DNA of 47,500 nt, from contig NC_135562.1 in the NCBI RefSeq assembly GCF_964340395.1, positions 10,777,634-10,825,133 on the forward strand, given 5' to 3'. Made by a program: the position numbers and the translations under genes. The DNA comes from Glandiceps talaboti. Taxonomy: Eukaryota; Hemichordata; Enteropneusta; Spengelidae. Positions 11,768 through 21,829 of this stretch are shown here, one piece after another (within the stretch, counting starts at the first letter, position 1; each line of letters begins with the position of its first letter). A model generated the notes under the pieces. That model was not told the origin of the DNA, ran no database searches, and saw only the letters and a list, made by a program, of their open reading frames with translations.

Positions 11768-14700
11768 ATGTCATCGTTTGCACCGAGAGCAAAGAAAGCA
11801 AAAAGAAGTGCTGACAATGGAGACAAAAACTCTTCCTCGGGAGACTTTTTTCCAGGTAAGAATGCAGGCCTGGAGACGATGATGATGATTGTGTAAATGA
11901 GACAATACATAGTCAGTTTAGTGGTCTGTAAGAGTAGTGTGCACGTGTCAAATGTGTCCGTTCTCCTTTCTGTAACCACATAATGTTTTGATACATATAT
12001 ACCAAGTACAGGTTAATTGCGATAAGGTGTGACTCAAAGTTAAGTTTCGTTTTTGGAAATATAATCTGATATATCATATATGTAGACTCTGTAGTGCATG
12101 TAGGGGGCGTGGCACGCCGTTACCGAGTGCATCGGCTGAACTACCGAGCACCTCCAAAGCCCGGGCTCCAAAGTAGTGCGTGAAAAGGGGCATTGTCATA
12201 TTTAGAAATTGTGTGATATACGTGTTGTCTACCGTTTGTGATTAATATTCGAAGGTCACAGGTCATTGACCGGGTGCAGAGAACAATACAAGAGTAGTAG
12301 TCTGTCAGCGACAAAACAGTTTCGGACTTGTTTTTATCACGTCTCAATTTTCTTCCTCCAATTTTTGATTCTTTCTTTTTTATGTTATCAGGCTTAGCTT
12401 ATCTTTAGAATGTTATAGTTTACTTTAAAGTTGACAATGTTATCAGTTATACACACTTCAAGTGATTTATGTTGTATCACAACAGAACTGAACAGCATTG
12501 TTTGAAATTTGTCTGATGTGTCAAAACCCAAGAGCTTGTACTACTTGAGGAGGGGGGTCTACTACAGTCCCTCTTCCATGTATGATAGAAAAACTTTAAT
12601 TTCTCTCGGAGAGGGCGTATCAAACCCCCTATATACACAGAAAACTCTCTCATTTTCGAATGTTTACTCTGTGGGACAGTGCCTCGAAATATGAATGGCT
12701 TTTTGTGTGTGAAAAATTGTTTCTAGTGACTTCTTCGAGGTTTTTATGAAGTTCTTATATACAATTTTGACTGAAACCCTAGCCTTTACCGCCACCTTAA
12801 AATTATACTTTAAACTAGTCTGTAGACCCCAGAAGAATGATGGGACAATTGTCACTACAGAAACCATTGACTATAATTCTAGGGGGTCCATTTCCCTATC
12901 CATAACCTGTATACTAAATGCCAACTTTTTAAGACAAATCCATCAATTGTAGGAACTTTCCTACAATTCTAATTTTTGACTCTGAACCAGAAACGTTTGG
13001 TCTGTAGTTGTGGAAAATGATAATTCTTGGAATATTCAACTAAAACAATGCACTGAAAATGAGATTAGAAGATTATTAGTTCATAACACAATCATTTCTG
13101 ACATACCAAAGGATACAACCAAAATTCACTTATTTATCTATATTTTTTTTTTCGATCAGGAATTGGTACCATACAATATAACCCTAATGCTGGACCCACT
13201 GACGTTATGTGTTATAAACACTACAATGCCAAGGAGGTTTGTTTGTATCTTTTCTCCAATAATTCTACCTTTGGCTTTCATCATACTAAAATGTTGGATT
13301 GCCACTCTTTAATAACTATTACCATATAGTCTGCCAACATCAAACTAAGAAAGTCTATAACTATTGTGACCTTGGAAGTATAACCCACTCTGACTTACAG
13401 CAGAAATCATAATTGCACTCAGTTTCAATGATCAAACTCTGACATACAGCAGAAATCATAATTGCATTCAGTTTCAATGATCAAACTCTGACTTACAGCA
13501 GAAATTAGTATTGCATTCAGTTTCAATGATCAAACTCTGACATACAGCAGAAATTAGTATTGCATCCAGTTTCAATGATCAAACTCTGACATACAGCAGA
13601 TATTATAATTGCATTCAGTTTCAGTGATCAAATATGTGTAATAAGAGCCAATGTCCTTCAGTACAGAGGAGCATATGGATAAGAATTCATACAAAAACTT
13701 AGATAAAATTACATCTGTACAATTAGTGTTAAGTAATAAATCACAGTAGAGGTGGTGGGGGTGGGGGGATAGGACCAGATCTATGCTATAAACTGGAGCT
13801 TGGTCGTTTGAATTTTGCACTCACCTTTTATAGTATAGATCTAGTTAAACTGTAACCCATTTAAACTAATTTAACTGATCTGTACTTATCTAAGTTTGTC
13901 TTGATGTTTCTTGCTTATATGTGGCTTTTATCAAACACATTTGATCATTGAATCTGAATGCAATTATGATAACTGCTGTAATTGTTTCCATTCCTTGACA
14001 GACTTTCATTTCATTTCATCTCAACTAGGTATTTCTATTTCCATATATGGAATATTAATGTTAATTTCATGCAATTAATTTGTATGCAATGAGCTACACT
14101 TCCATTATTGACAGTATTGGGGAAATCATAATTATTGACTGTAGTTTCATTTGGGTATACCCCAATTGACAGGTCATCCATGGTAAGACAATGGAAGACT
14201 GGCTGAGATTCTCCGTCTGTTATTGGCATACATTCCGTGGAACTGGTGCTGATCCTTTTGGATTTCCCACTCTGGACAGACCATGGGATGATGGTAAGGA
14301 ATCACCATGGCAACAAGTCATTAGTATAAATCTTGTATGTCAGACGTTTGGCAATGGTGTTGTCAATTAAATTAAGTTCATAGGTGTATCAAAGTCAGAC
14401 TACTTTGTGAACTCTGTAGATGTGTGCTAAGTCTTTACTTTTGTAGGGTGTGTTTTACATCAAATGTAAAAATCCCAAACTCCATACTATAGGACAATTC
14501 AAACCACCAGTGTTGGTGGTCTGAGATTCAAAGCAGGACTTGTACAATACCACAGTTACTTGTGGGCTAATATTCTATTCAAGGATTCTAGTACAAGACA
14601 TTCAAATGACCGATATTAGGTATTTACATATATTCTAAAACTAGCATCACTGGTGTCCACTGCTGTAAAATGATCGCTTACGAGAGCAAGCACATACAAC

Positions 14701-17700
14701 AGTATTTAAGAATATTTGTAAACACCTAATAATGAAAATGTTTTGTATTAGGACTATCCTTGAATAGAATATTAACCCACAAGTGACTGTGTAACCACAC
14801 ATACATCTCCAAGTCTCTCTATTTTGTTGATATGCTTTTAAAGAACTGTTTGAATTTACGATTGTCTCCTTTTCCATTACAATAAGTCTGACCTTGTATT
14901 CCCCCTCCAAATGCTACACAATTCATAGTAATAACTTATCTATGTCTTGACAGGATCCAACAGTCTTGAGAATGCCAAGAAACGTCTCAGAGTTGCCTTT
15001 GAATTCTTCTCTAAACTTGGTATCAAATATTGGACATTCCATGACAGGTAAACTTAAACCCTAAATGTTTGAATCACATGGTCTTGGATTAGTACCAGCT
15101 TATCAATAAAGCCATCGGATTACATGTAATCATTCTTTGTTCAGAATAAATTACAATAAACCAGGAAATTTTCACTAAATACGCATTTTTACTTATTTCC
15201 CTGGAAAACAAAAATGCCAAAACAAGTACATGGTAGTGACTAAAATGCCTTCTTTTACATGAACACAATGTATACCAGTGTGGTAATTAGAGAAAATTAG
15301 TCTTTGAGAACTAGCTGAAGACTGTAAAATCACAAAATTTTCTAGCGGGGAAAATATCTAGGTTTACTGTATTTAGCTGTGCCAGAAAACTGTTTTGTAC
15401 ACCTAAATTTTAATTCTAATATGATATTGGCTTTTTTTTCTGAAATTCTTGCATTAGTTTATTACAAAAATTGTTGAATAATCAATTGTCTGTCAATACA
15501 TATGATAATTTACAAACTGAAAACATATGATATAAATTTTATATCATATATCAAGTTATCTTTTTGATATCAATTTTCTCCTCTTAGAGATATTGCTCCT
15601 GAAGGAGAGACATTGGAGGAAACAAACAAGAACTTAGATGAACTAACAGATCTGGCCCAAGAGTTGATGAAGAAGACAGGAGTAAAGTTACTCTGGAATA
15701 CATGTAATTTGTTTGCTCATCCAAGGTGAGTAGAGAACTGACAAACTAACATCCTTGAGAAATGTAACACATTTCCTCATTTGAAGTGAGTACAGAATCA
15801 GCAAACTAACACATGTATTACTTATTTGATCATAGTCTCAGTTACCCAAACTCACATCTAGGGGGCTTCACTGTGAGTCATGTCTGGGTCAGTGTATTCC
15901 AAAGTTTTCTGCACTGGAAGTCATGCAGAACATTTCGTCAAAGTCATGAAGAATGGGCTTGCATAGCCATTGCTTTGTAATTGAGATGTATCAGTTGGCT
16001 TGAGATATGGTAACATGTTGCGAAGGAACCTGGATTGTTCAGTGTGCCATGTTGGATTTAAAGTATTCTCCAGAATGCTATACTCTTGGAAAGAGATCCA
16101 GTGTGGAAACCTTGGATTTATACATTTCCCCCAGACTCTCACTGGGGAAGTCTCGTAGTGGCGCCCTCAGTTGTGAGTGTCTGGATAACTGAAACTGATT
16201 TGATCATCCAAGTTGAGTAGAGAATCAACAAATTAACCCATGCAATAAAATTAGTGATCTTATTTGTTCATCCAAGTCATGTAGAGAATCAACAAACTAA
16301 CACACACAATATAGAGAATCAACAAACTAACACACACAATACACTTAACTTATTTACTCATTCAAGGTTAAATGCAATACATATACTTGCCTTAACTTTG
16401 CTGAGTTTGAAATTGTAACAATTTAATTTCAGTAAGTTGATCTAACTCTGTATGAATTGTAGGTACATGAATGGTGCATCTACCAATCCCGATGCCCATG
16501 TCTTTGCCTATGCAGCAGCACAGGTTAAGAAAGGACTGGAGATTGGAAAGAAATTGGGTGCTGAAAACTTTGGTATGTCAACTTTTTGTGGGTTTTTTTT
16601 CTGAATCATTGAATGATGGCAGTGTTTATTTCAAAATCACATAAAACACAAGTTTTCTATCTGGAGATCATTTTTCTGATAGTTTACTGGCTGTTAGTTT
16701 AGAACACCATTAATTTGACAGGCACTAAAATTCAATGCTGCCTGTCGAAAATAACAACAGAAGTGCAACTCATGATAAGTGTCGAACGATAGCAGTGTCG
16801 AATCTAACATGAAATAACCAATTCAATACACCTGTCAATGTGCAGTCATACCATTTTCAAATATATGTGCAACATTCAGCTTATGCATCAGTCTTTGAAA
16901 TTAACTTCATGTTTATTTTCAATGCTAAAAATAGCACATTACAGTGAAATTTCTCACTTCATTGATTTTGTGCATCAACAAAATCTTGTCCGATCCACCA
17001 TATAATTTGACCCCCTAAGTGTGTCATATGCCACTAGACCATCTAAGCTGTTCATTTTCATATTACTTTGACCAATTAAATTTGACGACTATTTCATGTC
17101 ACATTTCAATATATTTGTGGTGAACTTCAATACAATTAGATTAGGTGTATGAGAAGTTCAAGAAATTTTACTTAATCTCCTTTCATCTACTTTCAGTATT
17201 CTGGGGTGGACGTGAGGGATACCACACAATACTCAACACAGACGTACTCTCAGAAATGAATCACATGGCAAAGTTCTTCAGAATGGTTGTTGGTAAGCTT
17301 TTTTAAATTTAAATTAAAAAAAAGTTTTGAAAATGATGATGAGACTGTCCCTTGGTGTTTGTTTGGATTCAACTTTTATCTTCTGAAAATAAAGCCTCAA
17401 CTCATCAAGTATTCATAAGGGTACATCTATAGAAGCTGATTGGTCAGAAGATACATGACATAACGATATTCAAATTAAGAGATTTTGAAAATGAATTTGA
17501 TACATATAATACTGAAATTAGGTATTTACATATATTCAAAAAATACAATTGTGTTAACACGAAAAAGAGAGCGTTAACACCATTTACTGTAGTTTTTGAA
17601 TATTCGTAAATACCATATTGTTTATTGTCAGTTTTACTGATGAGAGTTGTTGATTTTTACAGCCTACAAGAAGAAAATTGGGTTCACAGGAACACTTCTA

Positions 17701-20700
17701 ATTGAACCAAAACCTAAAGAACCAGCAAAGCATCAATATGACTATGGTAAGATAACATAACAGATGCCCCTAATGCGTGAGTGCAAGTGTGGTGTACTTG
17801 GAGTATTTGCATGAGTGCTTGCAGTGTTCTCTACAGCCGTACTTTCACAAACGTTGATTTAAATCGCGATTTCTGTTTTGTTGTTGTTCTTTATCAGATG
17901 CTATGACTGTTATTGGATTCTTAAAACATTACCAACTAGACAATGACTTCAAACTAAATATTGAACCAAACCATACAACTCTGGCTGGACATGGATATGA
18001 ACATGACATTGTCATGGCATCAGCGTAAGTAGAACATTTGGACATTTAGATATTGTTCTCCAGTATTTGTCTTGGTGCAGTCAAAGAAAATGTGACTGTG
18101 AGTTGAAAGATGAGGAGTGACAAAAGGGGGCCTTGTCACCATGAGTTGAATATGAATAGTGTGAATGTTACTTTTATACGGCCATGTTATTTGAGACAAG
18201 CAAATCAATGATAGTCATAACATATACAGGACTGACTTTCCCCAATAACAAATTACCTGCAGAGATCATTCATTCTCACATGTTGAATTAAGAACTCATT
18301 ACCAATTTGATTTCCATTAAGCCTCCAGCCTAGATTGTTTAAAAACAAAACTGAAGACTTACAGGAGAAATGAAGTTGCCTTGGCATTTCACTTTTTTTT
18401 TACACTCGGAGAGACAACTTCAAATGCAAAAGAAACAATTACATAGGTGTCATGCATTGTGGAGATGTAGAAATAGACAAGTTACCAAGTTGATTATCAG
18501 TTTGGGAAGTAAACAATTGAAGCCATTAAGATCATCAAGTCTGTGTGTAATGTTTTGTATAGAAGCCTGTGTCTACCTTTGTGTTAAAACCACCATGTAC
18601 CATGAATGAAACACCAAGGCAACTTCATTTCTCCTGTATTTGTTCACCAAAGCTTATGGTTAGCTTTAGCCATTCATTGTCACTGAATATCAGCACTATA
18701 GATATTTGATTGATTGATTGATTGATTGATTGACAGATCGATTGATTATTGTTACAGGTTTGGATTACTTGGGTCTATTGATTCTAACACAGGGTCACCA
18801 GACTTAGGTTGGGATACAGATCAATTTCCTATGGATGTCAAGAATACTACACTCGTTATGAAGGTAAGGTACATTATCACCAGAGATTACTTGCACTGGT
18901 ACACATGCTTACAAGTGGTATTTTCACTGCAGTGTAATACCGAAAACATTATTGCATACCTGCATACAAATGATAGGCAAATGAGGATGCAATAGTTCAC
19001 TGCATACAAAATCGCATGATTGTGCTGTACGATTTTTATGGAAATTTGCCGTTTTAGATAAACATATGTAATAATAACAGAGCCCCATGCCACATGAGTT
19101 CCAGTGCACTGTACAATATCTTACCCACAACTCTCTCTGATTGGTATGCTTGGAGGTTCCTTATTTTATAACTTTTTCAATAATCCATACTTTTCAACAT
19201 TTTAAGCATAGTAATTAAGTTTAATTAATATGTAGCAAAAGAACGCTTAGGAATCAAAAATAAAGTTCTAAATTTTGTATAAAATTGTACTAACAACTAA
19301 ATTAAGCATGTGCTGTGAATAAAACACTTTTCACTGTCAAAGTGTCAATAACTTGGGTAGTCAGTGTGTATGATGAGTTTTAGTAAGTAAATTTCTTTTG
19401 TCATACCTATTCAAATAAATCTATATCTTTGGCAAAGTCATAACAGGTGCATATATTTTCCTTAGTTTCGTCGCAAATATTCTTCATGTCTTTCAAGAAA
19501 ATCTGCTGACAAATTCCTAAAATTGCTACTCCTTCTACAAAAATCAGTGATACCAGAACCGATGAAAATGGGTATTCAGAAACTCATCAGTGGCAATTCT
19601 ACGCTTGCCAAATGGAAAAAATGTTTTTACAAAACCCTATACACTGGTGACATTTGTCTGACTTCAAGGAGATGATGTCCAACACTACAAATCAGAGAGA
19701 GTTGTGGGTAAAATGTTGTACAGTGCAGTGTGGGTACTCAGGGGTATTGGCACTCATGCTTGCAGTGTTTTCTGCTGCACTTTCGCTAGTGAAAGTACAG
19801 GCACAGAGAACACTGCATGTACTCGTACAAATACCCAAAGTATGCCACACTTGCACTCACGTGTCATGGAGTTCTGTCATAATATTATATATGTTGTCTA
19901 TGTACTATGAAAATAAAATTGGTAATTTAAGTTGTGATTATCATGCAAATGAGACAATAGTTCTATTGCATAAAATCTCCATGTGCAAATTTCACCAGAA
20001 GTTTGTTTTGTTCATGTATTATAATTATGCACTTTTGAGAGGTTAAACAATAAATGTATTAAACCATTGTCATGTTAAAAGTATTTCACCTTGTTATAAA
20101 GGGTAGGTGTGTAAATCGTATAGAACTTGTACCTTGAATGATGATAGGAATGTCAGCGAACTCGGTAAAATACCCGAGGTATGCCAGACTGTATTGAGAC
20201 ATAGCGACTAAAAACCCAAGTGGTTTTGCAAAGCTATATGCAAATTAATAGTACTATTCGTTGAAATTTGACCAATCCATTTCTTTCTCTTCTATATCAG
20301 ACTGTATTGGCTCAGGGAGGTTTGAACCCAGGTGGTCTCAACTTTGATGCTAAAGTTCGTCGCGAGTCAACCGCTTTACAGGATATGTTTATCGCACATA
20401 TTGGTGCTATGGACAGCTTTGCTAGGGGATTACGTAATGCTATTGCTATCATAGAGGATGGTGTGTTACCAAGATTAGTGGAGGTAACAAATCACACACT
20501 ATTATACTATAAATGAATGTCTTACTAAGAGTATAAAGTTAATCTCACATTCAGATTCACATTGGAGGACAATATGAAGCTAGTCTCATAATGAGCCTCT
20601 ACCTCAGATTGAGCCTCTGATTCTGAATCTGAGGCTAACTTTATACTCAGTTTTACCAACATTTTGCTTGTGGGTTGGTTTGAGTTGATCATACTGTTAC

Positions 20701-21829
20701 TATTGTGAATTTATTCTCTAAGTAAATTAGATTTATGGCAAGGTGTGACCCACATCAACTCAAAAATAACCTTTTTATAGGTTGGAAAAGTGTCTTCATA
20801 TCAACTTGGGTATCAAGAGAAATGTTGACAAACAATCATTTCATATGATATGTTGTCTAGATATTATATTGTTTAAAACTGATTATCAAAAACTTGACTT
20901 TTCCGATCTCATTTCTACTATCCTAGGAGAGATACAGTTCTTATAAATCCGGTATTGGTGCCAAGATTGAGAAAGAAGCAACGTCACTTGAAGAACTGGA
21001 GGTATGAACTATTTTTTTACACTGACAATAATCATTCTGAAGTAATGAATTATATATATTTATATTATTTTATATTTGTGAACTTAAAGACCAGTGGGTG
21101 TATGACTGAGGGCTGGGAACCCTGTAACATTACAAGGAGGGAAATTTGGTTAACTAGCACAGATTTTTATACCATATAAACATAATGTTGATGCTGCTTT
21201 TGAAATTTGTCATTTTGATTATGCTATTCTGTTTAACTCATCCTCACAAGTACTAAATAATCTTTACTTATACTGGATAGTTCTTTAGGTATATAAACAC
21301 TTATTTCCCAAGAAGTCAAGTGAGGACCATCACTCATGGGTTCAGTGTTAATGCAGGAGGAAACTGGAGTACCAGGGAAAAACCTGCGTTGTTCGGTAGA
21401 GTCAAACTGAACAACAGTCTTCTTTCTTACAGTGTGGTAAATTTAATCGAACCCTGAATGGGGTTCGAACCCCGATTGCAGTGGTAAGAGGCAAATGGTT
21501 TAACCACTCGGCCACTGACAACTCTGAATGTGTTTGAACCCTGACCGCAGTGGTAAGAGGCAAGTGGTTTAACCACTCGGCCACCAACAACCCTGTCAGA
21601 GTATATTGTATATTTTTCTGCAGACGCAGCAAAAGGGTGTCTATTAAATGCTGCCATAAAAAGTCGCGTGGTTTTACAACGATGTTAACACCAATCATCA
21701 GAATCACTTTGTAGGACTAAAATGATCTTTTGTGATTATTTTCAGGAATATATTCTGGAGAATGGAGAACCTGAGAAGATTTCTGGACATCAAGAAAAAT
21801 ATGAAACCATCCTCAACCATTATGTGTAG
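11768..21829 (+). CDS. xylA: Xylose isomerase, complete, 13 coding exons, 460 residues
   Basis: Interconverts D-xylose and D-xylulose (often also D-glucose and D-fructose) with divalent metals, as a tetrameric TIM barrel. Coding exons: 11768-11855, 13160-13236, 14173-14293, 14954-15047, 15588-15725, 16463-16572, 17197-17292, 17663-17746, 17898-18024, 18758-18863, 20301-20483, 20927-21001, 21746-21829. They sum to 1383 nt with every junction GT/AG and in frame. The start is supported by an in-frame TGA just upstream. Catalytic and metal ligands are all present: H125 and D128 in WTFHDRD, E256 and K258 in IEPKPK, E292 and H295 in IEPNH, D320, D331 and D333 in DTDQFP, D363 in [24 protein letters not shown] is also intact. 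It is of the class II (E. coli-like) type, which is about 440 residues. The first ~29 residues form a Lys/Arg- and Ser-rich extension with PRAKKAKR and no hydrophobic signal peptide. The enzyme should be active and cytosolic, possibly nuclear. Confidence 0.96.
13388..13985. mobile_element. Foldback element with left arm amplified fivefold (49-bp unit)
   Basis: Five units beginning CTCTGACWTACAGCAGAAAT start at 13388, 13437, 13486, 13535 and 13584 (exact 49-bp period). The same unit occurs once, inverted, at 13941-13983: its reverse complement reads CAGCAGTTATCATAATTGCA and then TTCAGATTCAATGATCAAA. It looks like a hairpin element whose left arm was multiplied. It lies in xylose isomerase intron 2. 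Each unit contains a TTACAG or ATACAG word that resembles a splice acceptor. Confidence 0.85.
14545..14800. mobile_element. Foldback MITE, about 70-bp arms, family member 1
   Basis: GTTACTTGTGGGCTAATATT and CTATTCAAGGAT on the left (14550-14594) are matched inverted on the right (14745-14795), where the reverse complement reads GTCACTTGTGGGTTAATATT and CTATTCAAGGAT. Inner arms ATTAGGTATTTACATATATT (from 14615) and the reverse complement ATTAGGTGTTTACAAATATT (14705-14735) continue the pairing. It lies in xylose isomerase intron 3. The inner arm sequence recurs at 17515-17625. Confidence 0.82.
15714..16380 (+). repeat. Degenerate tandem copies of the exon 5/intron 5 boundary
   Basis: The true boundary reads TTTGCTCATCCAAG|GTGAGTAGAG (15712-15735), followed by AACTGACAAACTAAC. 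Diverged copies of exon end plus intron start follow near 15772 (TCATTTGAAGTGAGTACAG), 16201 (TCATCCAAGTTGAGTAGAG), 16269 (TCATCCAAGTCATGTAGAG) and 16356 (TCATTCAAGG), most trailed by CAACAAACTAACACA. The array is split by a foldback element at 15841-16189. Only the first copy joins the reading frame correctly to the exon at 16463. Confidence 0.75.
15841..16189. mobile_element. MITE with GTTACCC...GGATAAC inverted ends, family member 1
   Basis: The left end TCAGTTACCCAAACTCACAT and CTAGGGGGC is matched by the reverse complement of the right end, TCAGTTATCCAGACACTCAC and AACTGAGGGCGCC. The same terminal sequence forms the short palindrome at 44791-44892, so this is a family with at least two members here. 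It is inserted in the exon-boundary minisatellite of xylose isomerase intron 5 and encodes nothing evident. Confidence 0.75.
17515..17625. mobile_element. Short foldback, relative of the element at 14545-14800
   Basis: TTAGGTATTTACATATATTC plus AAAAAATA pairs with the inverted TTTTTGAATATTCGTAAATA plus CCATA. The arm matches the inner arm of the 14.6-kb element. A second inverted pair, GTTAACAC/GTTAACACC, sits in the loop. It lies in xylose isomerase intron 7. Confidence 0.75.
17775..17865 (+). repeat. Fragment of the 19-kb inverted-repeat element family
   Basis: GTGAGTGCAAGTGTGG, then GAGTATTTGCATGAGTGCTT, GCAGTGTTCTCT and GTACTTTCA match, in order, the reverse complement of 19800-19870. 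It is a partial copy, sitting in intron 8 only 30-120 bp past the exon at 17663-17746. Confidence 0.65.
18361..18637. mobile_element. 277-bp element with perfect 24-bp inverted ends
   Basis: ACAGGAGAAATGAAGTTGCC then TTGG (18361-18384) is the exact reverse complement of 18614-18637. Internal sequence is unique and has no transposase. Target duplication is unclear. It lies in xylose isomerase intron 9. The perfect ends imply recent origin or gene conversion between arms. Confidence 0.82.
19060..19895. mobile_element. About 830-bp non-autonomous inverted-repeat element with internal hairpin
   Basis: The left end ACATATGTAATAATAACAGA and GCCCCATGCCACATGAGT is matched by the reverse complement of the right end, ACATATATAATATTATGACA and GAACTCCATGACACGTGAGT. 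A second inverted pair has CCCACAACTCTCTCTGAT at 19124-19141 and its exact complement at 19691-19708. Near the right end, GGTATTGGCACTCATGCTTG with CAGTGTTTTCTG folds onto 19790-19845. Related pieces occur at 17775-17865 and 31361-31625. It fills part of the 1.4-kb intron 10 of the xylose isomerase gene. Confidence 0.75.
21290..21600 (-). mobile_element. tRNA-derived SINE with duplicated head, minus strand
   Basis: On the minus strand TGGCCGAGTGGTTAAACC (an A-box-like tRNA start) occurs twice (near 21583 and 21515). Each is followed about 45 nt later by a B-box-like GGTTCAAACAC or GGGTTCGAACCCC. The body continues GATTAAATTTACC, GACTCTACCGAAC, GCAGGTTTTTCC and TTTCCTCCTG, which is shared with the plus-strand copy at 37738-37980. 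It lies in the last intron of the xylose isomerase gene. The head is too short between boxes to be a functional tRNA gene. Confidence 0.8.

Noticed and set aside
21440-21598. Two tRNA-like sequences on the minus strand
   Set aside because: A- and B-box-like words are present, but the distance between them is too short for a proper anticodon arm and no acceptor stem closes. The shared downstream body at 37738 shows that they are SINE heads.
11768-21829. Bacterial contamination as the source of the xylose isomerase
   Set aside because: Twelve GT/AG introns in mixed phases, animal-type repeats in those introns and linkage to DDX24 exclude it.
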